From Candidatus Sulfopaludibacter sp. SbA3 (GTDB taxonomy: Bacteria; Acidobacteriota; Terriglobia; Bryobacterales; Bryobacteraceae), in contig CAMDCN010000001.1 of the NCBI GenBank assembly GCA_945890485.1, positions 434,001 through 498,000 of the forward strand: DNA of 64,000 bases, in the 5' to 3' direction. Position 1 is the first letter of the stretch. Each line of letters begins with the position of its first letter. The notes under the pieces are model-generated. The model searched no databases. It saw only the letters and a program-made list of their open reading frames with translations, and was not told the origin of the DNA. Positions 18,701 through 24,940 of this stretch are shown here, piece by piece. Both the position numbers and the translations under genes were made by a program.

Positions 18701-19195
18701 GATGGCAATCGCCGTCGTGGCGCCGCCGCCTGACGACAAGGTATAGGGAATCCGCACGATGTTCGCCGCCCCATCGCGTGGCCACAATCCAGCGGGAAAC
18801 TGAATCGCGAGACCCTCCCGCTCCCGGCCCACCTTCCCCGCCGCCGTAGCTACGGGCAGGATGTCACTCAACTCCGGCAAATCCGCCCGGTAGCGCGCCA
18901 TGACCCCCACAAACTTCGACGTGGACACCCCATCCGACAGCACGATTCCCGTGTATCCGGGCGCGACGCCCAGCTCCCCCGTCGTGAAGCGCCCGTCCTC
19001 GACCGGAACCTCGCCCCGGCCTCCGCGGCTATCACTCCACCACAACCGCAACGCCGAGGTTTCCCCGTGCAAGGTCACCGAGGGACCATCCACCGTCAAC
19101 AGTCCATCCCGCGGAAGCCCGGCCACACGGATCTCGGCGGCCGGCAAATTCCAGACCGTCACCAGAAGAAACAAAATGGAAAGCAGGTGGCGCAA
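12707..19195 (-). CDS. Giant secreted astacin-like metalloprotease with multi-domain repeat stalk
   Basis: 2162 residues. Signal peptide MRHLLSILFLLVTVWNLPAA. The catalytic domain (about 120-320) has the astacin zinc motif HEMGHVLGLYHEHQRRD (225-241; ligands H225, H229, H235, catalytic E226) and the Met-turn SLMHY. Next come InlB-type/bacterial repeat segments (about 420-670), an IPT/TIG domain (about 675-765), a DUF11-like segment (about 775-885), a Big_1-like Ig domain (about 890-995), then 11 tandem repeats of about 82 residues (1001-1904) and more InlB-like sequence. It is presumably exported and extracellular, acting on proteins or glycoproteins. There is no LPXTG or autotransporter barrel. 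It starts with TTG 19195, preceded by AGGA. Confidence 0.88.
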   Translation of the reverse strand: MRHLLSILFLLVTVWNLPAAEIRVAGLPRDGLLTVDGPSVTLHGETSALRLWWSDSRGGRGEVPVEDGRFTTGELGVAPGYTGIVLSDGVSTSKFVGVMARYRADLPELSDILPVATAAGKVGREREGLAIQFPAGLWPRDGAANIVRIPYTLSSGGGATTAIAIFNQKFAGKIQWVPRAGEAAYVDFALDPVDQSRVCRANVGRMGGEQKISGSIACTTAGLLHEMGHVLGLYHEHQRRDAATWLNLHAANADKPNLAANFAPQPSNAEAVGLYDYASLMHYHPLGSSKNRRPVLSAATPGIPFGEATEFSAGDVDQIRRLYQFAPEQVTISTHPAGLPIVVDGVSFTAPQSFAWSLGSQHTVSVPSGFQSRSIDDGARYQFGSWNDGLPQSHTITVSPGSGSRTSPSNRPAVTLYQASFVRYSRVSVVANGSGSIQLSPALTNIGGETFAVHNSVLTATPLAGAGSRFRRWGGTDPFPQGQTPKEILVWAHPWTIQADFTTDPSVYQVGAAFTNPAPPASPVNPAVAVQVDGATHLVPQNFSAQDGWTTGSSHSLSAASPQSPETANVQYVFNGWKTGSPQIASLPATPSSWVAEFTPQFRGYSQLSPACASVPGTPPVADGFYADGLTVPFAVAPANGWFFTGWSGDLSGAGNPSTLLIRDQFVVNGSFNTTNVPLAVYGLSPGSAVRGGTSQVVTVNGSGFTPGSRVVVDNSVRTTTYLNSSQLRVTLNSVDLSEVGGLPVGVYNLTTSPSCGAYAESAFDVRSLEARWTIAKAANGSVTQGQPASYTVTVSNSGGTPTSGLITVTELPPANFAITSLSGSGWTCLVGGVSCTRQDALAPGESYPPVLVTMNVPLNAPPQVTNQATVSGGNVAINATAAAPATVRPAPANVVVNAGNGQSAGVQAVFATPLALTVRDTNGAGVSGIAVLFTAPSAGPSGTFASGLATASAMTGADGIATAEPFRANGLAGGPYVVSASVAGVTSTASFTLTNTPGGQTIQFAPLSGQLLSAGSLTVSATASSGLPVSFSAVPPGVCSLSGASVALVATGNCTVTATQTGNANFSAAAPVAREFAISQGNQTITFAPLPDRALDAGSFSVSATATSGLPVVFQSNTPQVCGLNGTTVTPLTIGECSIRASQSGGSNFTAAPDIIRSFSILQSGQTITFGAIAGQTLANPAVALTATATSGLPVSYHSLTPAQCSVAGATVTLLAVGTCNIRATQVGNTTYAPAEAVTQGFPIGLGTQTLTLGAISNQVFGVGTVAVSASASSGLLVVLAASPTGVCAISGNIVQVLGAGTCTVSANQPGNTVYSPAAEVVRSFTVAAAAQTISFPAVGSFSLSVGSIRILASATSGLTVEFTSETPQVCTSLGANVTFLRAGSCQVRASQPGNTNFTAATSVAQTFEITRASQSITFGALANQALSAGTLNLTASSTSGLPVTLSTQTPAVCSLNGTVLTLATMGQCRLEANQAGDANYLAAPAVVRTFEISLGLQTISFPLIENMTFGAAPFALSATASSGLAVSFATSTTSVCTVVGSLLTIVGGGTCVVQASQAGNGSFAQAVSVVRSFTVAQAPQSISFVPLPPMAFGASPLPLTATASSGLVVNFVSLTPDTCAVAGTALRALAGGTCTVQARQGGDGNYSTATPVGQTAQISPAEQTILFVPIPSTPYSTGSTTANATASSGLAVTYEATTTTVCRMTGTTIFFLASGACRIRAAQAGSLSYLPASAEWSFLILQATQEIAFTPLPNVLLSGGPLSLSATASSGLPVTFVSLTPTVCAVSGSLLQLANAGLCTLEARQAGDSNYGPAAASQSFSIGPLAQTIAFAPLSPPWTLVATASSGLPVAFSSLTPGICGVAGNQAILGNPGLCTIQATQPGNANYTAAPAVTQSFTVTAPAQTITFQTLPPGMPLEVNGLSIVGGTSLSLVPGTYSMAAQNPPVANGTRHQFASWTHGGTPAQTITVGSGPSTYIAVYATSYLLTTTAGAGGSMSPATGYYPAGAVQVTASPNLGYTFQGFTGALTGTANPQTLQLTGPATVQAAFSQVLAPPPVELDGLPPVLLGHLSRFRRDATTSELLADLVIVNFGAGAAENTVLQTLALGGTVVNPNQSLGPLRKGELRVYAVRLPSNATGAVLSWSGAYDGGTFSGYQSVGW
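13484..16200 (-). repeat. Array of 11 protein-coding repeats of about 82 codons
   Basis: Within the astacin-like gene, 11 consecutive units each begin QxIxFxPL, contain SATASSGLPV and a TPxVC motif about 22 residues further on, then GxCxIxAxQxGNxNY and end with SFxI. Each unit has two conserved Cys about 15-18 residues apart, likely a disulfide in an Ig-like beta-sandwich. Units are diverged at the DNA level, so this is an old duplication rather than a recent microsatellite-type expansion. A twelfth unit is truncated after AQTITF and runs into a different domain. Confidence 0.85.
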
Positions 19196-19218
19196 ACTAA
19201 TCCTGTATGTAGATTAGT
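19196..19218 (-). promoter_or_regulatory. Small inverted repeat over the ribosome-binding site of the astacin-like gene
   Basis: ACTAATC (19196-19202) and GATTAGT (19212-19218) are 7-nt inverted repeats with a 9-nt loop. Read on the minus strand, the 3' arm overlaps the AGGA that precedes TTG 19195. It could modulate translation or act as a protein-binding palindrome. Confidence 0.35.
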
Positions 19219-19280
19219 GTTACTGCGCCACCGGAACTCTCACCGGCTGCGGCAATTACGTCCGCTTTATTTACTCCTGC

Positions 19281-20462
19281 CTACGCTGTGCGGAGAAACT
19301 GCTTCAGTTCCCGCATCGCCTGCCGCGTGCGGTGTGCATTCTCAATGAAGCTGAACCGCACATGCCCTTCGCCCAGCGGACCAAAGCCAATGCCCGGGCT
19401 GACGGCAATCAACGCCTTTTCCATCAATAGTTTCGCGAACTCGAGCGACCCCATTGCCCGGAACTTCTCCGGGATCGGCGCCCACAGGAACATACTCCCC
19501 TGCGGCTTCTCGCACGGCCATCCGGCCGCGGCCATCCCTTCAAGCAGGACGTCCCGGCGCTCCTGGTACATATCCCGGATCTCGGTCGTGCTCGCCTCGC
19601 ATTCGCGCAACGCAATGATACTGGCGATTTGAATCGGCTGAAACGTCCCGTAATCGAGATAGCTCTTGATCCGGCTCAACGCATAGATCATCCGCTTGTT
19701 GCCGAGACAGAAACCCACGCGCCAGCCGGCCATGTTGTAGCTCTTCGACATCGAGAAGATTTCGACAGCAAGATCCTTCGCCCCCGGAACTTCCAGGATG
19801 CTCGGCGGCTTGTAGCCGTCAAAGCCCAAATCGGCATAGGCGAAGTCATGAACGATCAACGATCCGTTCACCTGCGCCAGCCGCACCACTTCCTTCATGA
19901 AGTTCAAGTCCACGCAGGTCGTCGTCGGATTGTGCGGGAAGCTGATCAGGATCACCTTGGGCTTCTTCGGCCCCTTATACACATCCTCAAGACCCTGCAG
20001 GAACGTCGCCGGATCGGGCATCGGCAACATGCAGGCTTCGCCTTCGGCCATAATTACGCCGTATTGATGAATCGGGTACGCCGGGTTCGGCGAAACCACG
20101 ACGTCGCCCGGAGCGATGATCGCGAAGAGCAGATGGGCCAACGCATCTTTGGCGCCGATGGTGACGATCGCTTCGGTCTCGGAATCGAGCTCCACCCCGT
20201 AGTTCCGTTGGTAGCGCTTGACGATCTCCTGCCGGAGGTGCGGAATACCCCGCGACATCGAGTAGCGGTGATTCTTGGGCTGCTGGGCGGCCTCGCACAG
20301 CTTATCGATCACGGACTGTGGCGTCGCACCGTCCGGATTTCCCATACCGAAATCGACCACATCCTTGCCGGCTGCGCGCATTTTTGCCTTCATCTCGTTG
20401 ATGACGGCGAACACATAGGGGGGCAGCTTCGCGATGCGATAAAACTGATCGGTATCAGACAT
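19281..20462 (-). CDS. alaC: PLP-dependent aminotransferase, alanine-synthesising AlaC type
   Basis: 393-residue fold-type I (class I/II) aminotransferase. The PLP lysine lies in SMSKSYNMAGWRVG (about 238-251). NPD (about 42-44), SFPHNPTTT (about 173-181) and the C-terminal Arg in GHVRFSF are the usual cofactor and carboxylate contacts. The N-terminus FYRIAKLPPYVFAVI matches AlaC/YfdZ, which makes alanine from pyruvate and glutamate. Related LL-diaminopimelate aminotransferases are harder to exclude. AAAGGA lies 9 nt upstream of ATG 20462. It follows topA on the same strand, but the strong terminator-like hairpin between them suggests a separate transcript. Confidence 0.85.
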   Translation of the reverse strand: MSDTDQFYRIAKLPPYVFAVINEMKAKMRAAGKDVVDFGMGNPDGATPQSVIDKLCEAAQQPKNHRYSMSRGIPHLRQEIVKRYQRNYGVELDSETEAIVTIGAKDALAHLLFAIIAPGDVVVSPNPAYPIHQYGVIMAEGEACMLPMPDPATFLQGLEDVYKGPKKPKVILISFPHNPTTTCVDLNFMKEVVRLAQVNGSLIVHDFAYADLGFDGYKPPSILEVPGAKDLAVEIFSMSKSYNMAGWRVGFCLGNKRMIYALSRIKSYLDYGTFQPIQIASIIALRECEASTTEIRDMYQERRDVLLEGMAAAGWPCEKPQGSMFLWAPIPEKFRAMGSLEFAKLLMEKALIAVSPGIGFGPLGEGHVRFSFIENAHRTRQAMRELKQFLRTA

Positions 20463-20469
20463 AACAGAA

Positions 20470-20526
20470 AATCCTTTGTAAGTTGGGAGAAAACGAGAAA
20501 GAAAGAAAGAGAGAGAGGAGCGAGGA
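20470..20526 (-). other. Polypyrimidine tract between topA and alaC
   Basis: On the minus strand this stretch is nearly all C and T (TCTCTCTCTTTCTTTCTTTC and surrounding bases). It directly follows the topA hairpin and precedes the alaC ribosome-binding site. It can serve as the U-rich part of a terminator, or as a bound leader for alaC. Confidence 0.5.
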
Positions 20527-20557
20527 AGGAAGTGACCGCGTTAAGCGGTCACTTCCT
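20527..20557 (-). terminator. Terminator-like hairpin with the topA stop codon in its loop
   Basis: Arms 20527-20539 and 20545-20557 form a perfect 13-bp stem; the 5-nt loop 20540-20544 contains the TAA stop of topA (20541-20543). The upstream arm is thus the last coding sequence of topA. A pyrimidine-rich run with several T clusters follows on the minus strand. Probably an intrinsic terminator or mRNA 3'-end stabiliser. Confidence 0.75.
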
Positions 20558-22958
20558 CGGTTGCGAGTGCTTCTTTGTATTTGCACTCGGCGTTCGGACA
20601 TTGGGCGAATGCCCCGGATTTGAGGAACTTCTCAATGAGGTAGGGATTGTTGCACTCCGGGCACGCCTTGGCGACGGGTTTGCCCCACGCCACAAAGTCG
20701 CACTCGGGATAACGGTTGCAGCCGTAGAAGGTCTTGCCCTTCTTCGACCGGCGTTCAATAATGTCACCCGTCGAACACGTCGGGCACTTCACGCCCACCG
20801 TCTTCTGCTTGACGTACTTACACGTTGGGTAACTCGAACACGCAATAAACTCGCCGAACCGGCCAAATTTCTTCACCAGGTTCTTGCCGCAGGTCGGGCA
20901 GGGTTCATCGAGCGGAACATCCGCCTGCTTGGCCGCCTGGCCCAACTGTTTGGTGGTCTTGCAATCGGGGTAGCCCGAGCAGGCGTAGAACTGGCCGAAA
21001 CGGCCCTTCTTCAGCACCATCGGACGGCCGCAGTTCGGGCAGTACTCTTCCTCGCCCTGCTCGCCCATCTCCTCCGGTTGCGCCGAAGGCAGTTCCCGCG
21101 TATTCGAACATTCCGGGTAACCGGTGCAGGCGATAAAGCTGCCGTGCCGGCCCCACTTGATCACCATCGGCTTGCCGCACTTCTCGCAGATGAAGTCTGT
21201 CGGCTTCTCCATCCGTTTGATGTCGGTCATCTGCGTGGCCGCGCGTTCCAGATCCACGGCGAACCGTTCGTAGAACGAGCCCATCGCCTGGCGCCAGTCT
21301 ACCTTGCCGTCTTCGATCTCGTCGAGCTCCTCTTCCATCCGCGCTGTATAGCGGATATCAAAGATATCGCCGAACGACTCCGTCAGCAGGTCCGTCACCA
21401 CGGTACCGAGTTCGGTGGGGTAGAACTTGCCACCCTCTTTCTTAACGTACTCCCGCTCCTGGATGGTCGACAGGATGGAGGCGTAGGTAGACGGGCGGCC
21501 AACGCCCTTGGCTTCCAGCTCTTTCACGAGCGTCGCTTCGTTAAACCGAGGCGGCGGTTCCGTGAAATGCTGTTCGGCATCGAGCGACTTCAGCTTCAGC
21601 TCTTCGCCCTGGGTCACCAGAGGCAACTTCTGCTTGAGCTCGTCGTCGTCTTCGTCCTTAACGTCTTTGCCTTCCTCGTAAACCGCCAGGAAGCCATCGA
21701 ACTTCGGCACTGAGCCCGTCGCCCGGAACATATATTCCGCGTTCGACTTGCCCTTTGCCAACACGTCAATCGTCGTCTGATCAAATACGGCGCTCGTCAT
21801 CTGCGAAGCGACAAAGCGCATCCAGATCAGCCGGTACATCTTTAACTCGTCTTCCTGCAGAAACGGCGCCACCGATTCCGGCGTACGCATCGCCGCCGTC
21901 GGCCGAATCGCTTCGTGGGCGTCCTGCGCGTCTTTTTTACCCTTGTAGAGGTTCGGCTTCTCCGGCAGATACGGCGCGCCGTACCGGTCGCCGATGAACT
22001 GCCGCACTTCGCCGAGCGCATCGTCGGAGACACGCACTGAGTCAGTACGCATGTAGGTGATCAGACCGATCGACCCTTCCGCCCCCAGCTCAACGCCTTC
22101 ATAAAGACGCTGTGCGATCATCATCGACCGCTTTACCGAAAACCGCAGTTTCCGCGAAGCTTCCTGCTGCAAGGTCGAGGTGATAAAGGGAGGCACCGGA
22201 TTCCGGCGCTTCTCCTTCGTCCCCACGGATTGCACGATGTACGGCCGCTCCGCCAGGTCCTTCAGGATCGCCGAGGAGCGCTCCTCGTTAGGAATAGGCT
22301 GGTTCTCGCCGTCGATCTTCGCCAAGCGCGCCTTCAACACCGGCGCTTTCTTCGCGTTCAGAGCGACGTCAATCGTCCAATACTCTTCCTTCAGGAATGC
22401 TTGGATTTCGCGTTCCCGGTCGACGATCAGCCGCAACGCCACCGTCTGCACCCGGCCGGCGGAAAGGCCCCGGCGCACTTTGTCCCACAGCAGCGGCGAG
22501 ATTTTGTAGCCCACCAGCCGGTCCAGGACACGGCGCGCCTGCTGCGCGTCCACCAGATTCGTGTTCACCTGCAGGGGATTATCAAACGCCTTCCGTACGG
22601 CCGAAGCCGTAATTTCGTTAAACATCACCCGGAAGATCTTCGGTCCGTCGGCCTTCTTTGACGCCAACTCTTCCTGCAGGTGGTAGCAAATCGCCTCGCC
22701 TTCCCGGTCCGGGTCGGCCGCGAGGTAGATGGAATCGACGCCCTTGGCGGCGGCGCGGAGTTCGCCGATTAGCTTTTTCTTTCCTTCAATGACCTCGTAG
22801 GTGGGTTCAAAGCCGCGATCAACGTCGACGGCGAGGTCGCTTTTCGGCAGGTCTTTAATATGACCGAGCGACGCCTTGACGACAAATTGATTGCCAAGGT
22901 ATTTTCCGATGGTTTTCGCCTTCGCCGGAGATTCGACGATGACGAGGGATTTGGACAT
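20541..22958 (-). CDS. topA: DNA topoisomerase I (type IA) with five C-terminal zinc ribbons
   Basis: 805-residue ATP-independent enzyme that relaxes negative supercoils. The Toprim domain (VIVESPAKAKTIGKYLG and AADPDREGEAI with the metal-binding acidic residues) is followed by the cleavage domain with active-site Tyr in IGLITYMRTDSVR. From about residue 590 there are five four-Cys zinc ribbons, opening at CEKCGKPM, CPNCGRPM, CPTCGKNL, CPTCSTGD and CPECNNPY. E. coli TopA has three such zinc motifs, so this tail is fully zinc-bearing and longer. It lies 33 nt after dprA in the same direction, a common bacterial dprA-topA pair. Stop codon in a hairpin loop. Confidence 0.96.
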   Translation of the reverse strand: MSKSLVIVESPAKAKTIGKYLGNQFVVKASLGHIKDLPKSDLAVDVDRGFEPTYEVIEGKKKLIGELRAAAKGVDSIYLAADPDREGEAICYHLQEELASKKADGPKIFRVMFNEITASAVRKAFDNPLQVNTNLVDAQQARRVLDRLVGYKISPLLWDKVRRGLSAGRVQTVALRLIVDREREIQAFLKEEYWTIDVALNAKKAPVLKARLAKIDGENQPIPNEERSSAILKDLAERPYIVQSVGTKEKRRNPVPPFITSTLQQEASRKLRFSVKRSMMIAQRLYEGVELGAEGSIGLITYMRTDSVRVSDDALGEVRQFIGDRYGAPYLPEKPNLYKGKKDAQDAHEAIRPTAAMRTPESVAPFLQEDELKMYRLIWMRFVASQMTSAVFDQTTIDVLAKGKSNAEYMFRATGSVPKFDGFLAVYEEGKDVKDEDDDELKQKLPLVTQGEELKLKSLDAEQHFTEPPPRFNEATLVKELEAKGVGRPSTYASILSTIQEREYVKKEGGKFYPTELGTVVTDLLTESFGDIFDIRYTARMEEELDEIEDGKVDWRQAMGSFYERFAVDLERAATQMTDIKRMEKPTDFICEKCGKPMVIKWGRHGSFIACTGYPECSNTRELPSAQPEEMGEQGEEEYCPNCGRPMVLKKGRFGQFYACSGYPDCKTTKQLGQAAKQADVPLDEPCPTCGKNLVKKFGRFGEFIACSSYPTCKYVKQKTVGVKCPTCSTGDIIERRSKKGKTFYGCNRYPECDFVAWGKPVAKACPECNNPYLIEKFLKSGAFAQCPNAECKYKEALATEEVTA

Positions 22959-22991
22959 AAGGGTTTTTACTCTTCGGGCGAATAGCCCAGA

Positions 22992-24155
22992 TTACCAGAC
23001 TTTGACGAACTGTTTGCCGGGAAGCTGTTTCACGAGGCCGAGCAGTTCCAATTCAAACAAGGCAGCCACGATCTCAGACGAGGAATAGTTTTCCAGACGA
23101 TCCAGCACTTCGTCAATATGGGTTGCCTTCTCGATCATCAGGTTTTCGAGAATCGCCCGCCCCAGCGGCGCATTCGGACCCAACGGCAGAAGCTGCTGCG
23201 CCAAATCGCCACGTTGTTCTTTTTCAATGGTTTGCAGGCGGAAGCGTTCGTCCGGCGGCAGTTCGCTGACAATGTCCTGAGCGTCCATCACCAGCTTCGC
23301 CCCCTGGCGGATTAAAAGATTCGGCGCCCAGCTCAACTTCGACGTGATATTCCCTGGAACTGCAAAAACCTCCCGCCCCTGGTCCATCGCCAGCCGCGCC
23401 GTGATCGCTGATCCCGAATATTGCGCCCCTTCGACGATCAGGACGCCCGAACTCATTCCGGAGACGATCCGATTCCGGATCGGAAAATTCTGAGGGAACG
23501 CCGGGGCACCCATTGGGAACTCGCTCACGAGCAGCCCTTTCGCTGCGATCTCGTCGTACAGTTTCCGATTCTCGGAGGGATAGACCATGTCTACGCCACA
23601 CCCGAAGACTGCGATAGTCTTCCCGCCTGCCTGCAGCGTCCCTCGATGCGCCGCCGTATCGATCCCCCGAGCCATGCCGCTAATGACGCCAACCCCGAGC
23701 GCCGCCAAGTCCCCGGCTAGTTTCTCGGCCACCGCCATCCCATATGGTGTCGGCTTTCGCGTCCCCACTACCGCCACCGAGATTGCGGACAGCAGCGCCA
23801 GGTCGCCCCGGCAGAAGAGCACCGTCGGCGGATCCAGGATGCCTCGCAGCTTCTCGGGATAGGCCGGGTCCGTCACCGGCACCAACTGCGAACCGGTGGC
23901 CTTCAGCCGCTCGGCCTGGGTGGCGGCATCTTCAAAAGTGCAGCCGGATTGGATCGCGCGCGCCACGCCGGGGGATAGGCCAGCCGCCTCCAGTTCGGTC
24001 ACCGAAGACCGAAACAGGGCTAGCGGCGTCCGGAACCGGTCTAACACCGTCACGGCCTTCCTTGTGCCTAACCCCGGTATCAACCGAAGCGCGAGCCAGT
24101 GCAGCATCTCCTCGTCGGAGAGACGGGGTACGAGAGTGGGAGCGGATCCTGTCAT
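22992..24155 (-). CDS. dprA: DNA-processing protein DprA/Smf
   Basis: 387 residues from ATG 24155; TTG 24179 is an in-frame alternative. DprA loads RecA on incoming single-stranded DNA during natural transformation. An N-terminal HhH-like helical part (LALRLIPGLGTRKAVTVL) precedes the Rossmann-like core, where AVVGTRKPTPYG, VISGMARGIDTAAHRG and VFGCGVDMVYPSEN are the family signatures. The C-terminal winged-helix-like part (about 310-385) completes the usual DprA architecture. Adjacent topA suggests co-transcription. No other competence genes (comEA, comEC) are in the window except priA far to the right, so competence itself cannot be claimed. Confidence 0.94.
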   Translation of the reverse strand: MTGSAPTLVPRLSDEEMLHWLALRLIPGLGTRKAVTVLDRFRTPLALFRSSVTELEAAGLSPGVARAIQSGCTFEDAATQAERLKATGSQLVPVTDPAYPEKLRGILDPPTVLFCRGDLALLSAISVAVVGTRKPTPYGMAVAEKLAGDLAALGVGVISGMARGIDTAAHRGTLQAGGKTIAVFGCGVDMVYPSENRKLYDEIAAKGLLVSEFPMGAPAFPQNFPIRNRIVSGMSSGVLIVEGAQYSGSAITARLAMDQGREVFAVPGNITSKLSWAPNLLIRQGAKLVMDAQDIVSELPPDERFRLQTIEKEQRGDLAQQLLPLGPNAPLGRAILENLMIEKATHIDEVLDRLENYSSSEIVAALFELELLGLVKQLPGKQFVKVW

Positions 24156-24203
24156 TAATGAAAGGTGTGGCGCCAACAAGTCGGAAATCTCATACGTTTG
24201 CGA

Positions 24204-24209
24204 TACCCT
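24204..24209 (+). promoter_or_regulatory. -10-like TACCCT before gene 24218
   Basis: TACCCT ends 8 nt before ATG 24218 in the short divergent space shared with dprA. A weak GAGAAG overlaps the spacer, so a leadered start with a poor ribosome-binding site is the alternative. Confidence 0.3.
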
Positions 24210-24217
24210 GAGAAGAT

Positions 24218-24667
24218 ATGAGCCAGCACGCCACTTTTGACGACGCCAACCTGATCCTCCGCCTCTACGAGATCCGGCGGGAGGAGCGGCTGCGCGAAGC
24301 CCGCCGCTGGTTTGCCCGCAACTTCGGCCCCGCTACGGTCGCCGAGTACCGTGCCATCTGCACCCCCGGCACCGACGAAGACGAGTACGTTCGGATGGTC
24401 GTCAGCTACTACGAGATGGTGTCCAGCTTCATTACGAAAGGCATCCTGAGCACGGAACTCTACTTTGCCACCGGCGGGGAACTTGGCCTCGTCTATTCCC
24501 GCATCGAACCCGTCCTGGCCGACCTCCGGACCGCCACGGGACATCCCGGCATGTTTAAGAACCTTGAAATCGTCGCCAACCAGTACGGCGAATTCCTGGA
24601 CGCTCAGGCCCCCGGCAATTGGGAAGGGTTTAAAAAGCGCACGCGCGGCATGATCCTAGCGAAGTAA
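24218..24667 (+). CDS. Conserved hypothetical protein (DUF4760-like)
   Basis: 149 residues, all-helical, no signal peptide. The pattern of N-terminal ANLILRLYEIRREERLREA, an Arg/Trp helix (RRWFARNF) and central YYEMVSSFITKGILSTELYF resembles DUF4760-type proteins, in which a soluble helical domain of unknown role is often membrane-anchored; the anchor is absent here. It is followed after 3 nt by another small gene, so the two are probably co-translated. Function unknown; the assignment to DUF4760 is by memory of the pattern only. Confidence 0.62.
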   Translation: MSQHATFDDANLILRLYEIRREERLREARRWFARNFGPATVAEYRAICTPGTDEDEYVRMVVSYYEMVSSFITKGILSTELYFATGGELGLVYSRIEPVLADLRTATGHPGMFKNLEIVANQYGEFLDAQAPGNWEGFKKRTRGMILAK

Positions 24668-24670
24668 GCC

Positions 24671-24940
24671 ATGCGGCGGGAACCGGATTTTTTTGGCGAG
24701 GACGAAGAGCTCGACCTCGTCTACATTGCAAAACGACTGCTCGACGCTAAAGGGCTCGAGGACAAACTGACCGCCGCCGGTATCGACTATCTCGTAGAAC
24801 CCGACGAATATCGGGGCGGGTTTTTGTTCCAAACCGTCCGTACCGGCGCCTTTTTCTACGTCCGCGGGGCGGAAGGCGATGCGGTCCGCGAGAAACTTAC
24901 CGAAATGGGCTTTAAGCCCCAGCCGCTGCTAGAATCGTAG
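24671..24940 (+). CDS. Small conserved protein, DUF2007-like
   Basis: 89-residue acidic protein. Residues 15-85 have a ferredoxin-like beta-alpha-beta look (LVYIAKRLLDAKGLEDKLTA, then GIDYLVEPDEY and FFYVRGAEGDAVREKLTEMG), similar to the small DUF2007 putative signal-transducing domain. Translation probably couples to the preceding gene (3-nt gap). It ends with a 29-nt convergent overlap with the sulfatase gene. Role unknown. Confidence 0.6.
   Translation: MRREPDFFGEDEELDLVYIAKRLLDAKGLEDKLTAAGIDYLVEPDEYRGGFLFQTVRTGAFFYVRGAEGDAVREKLTEMGFKPQPLLES

Noticed and set aside
19629-21713. 694-codon plus-strand open frame opposite alaC and topA
   Set aside because: It is antisense to two clearly conserved genes, has Arg/His/Leu-rich low-similarity composition, and is explained by GC-rich third positions.
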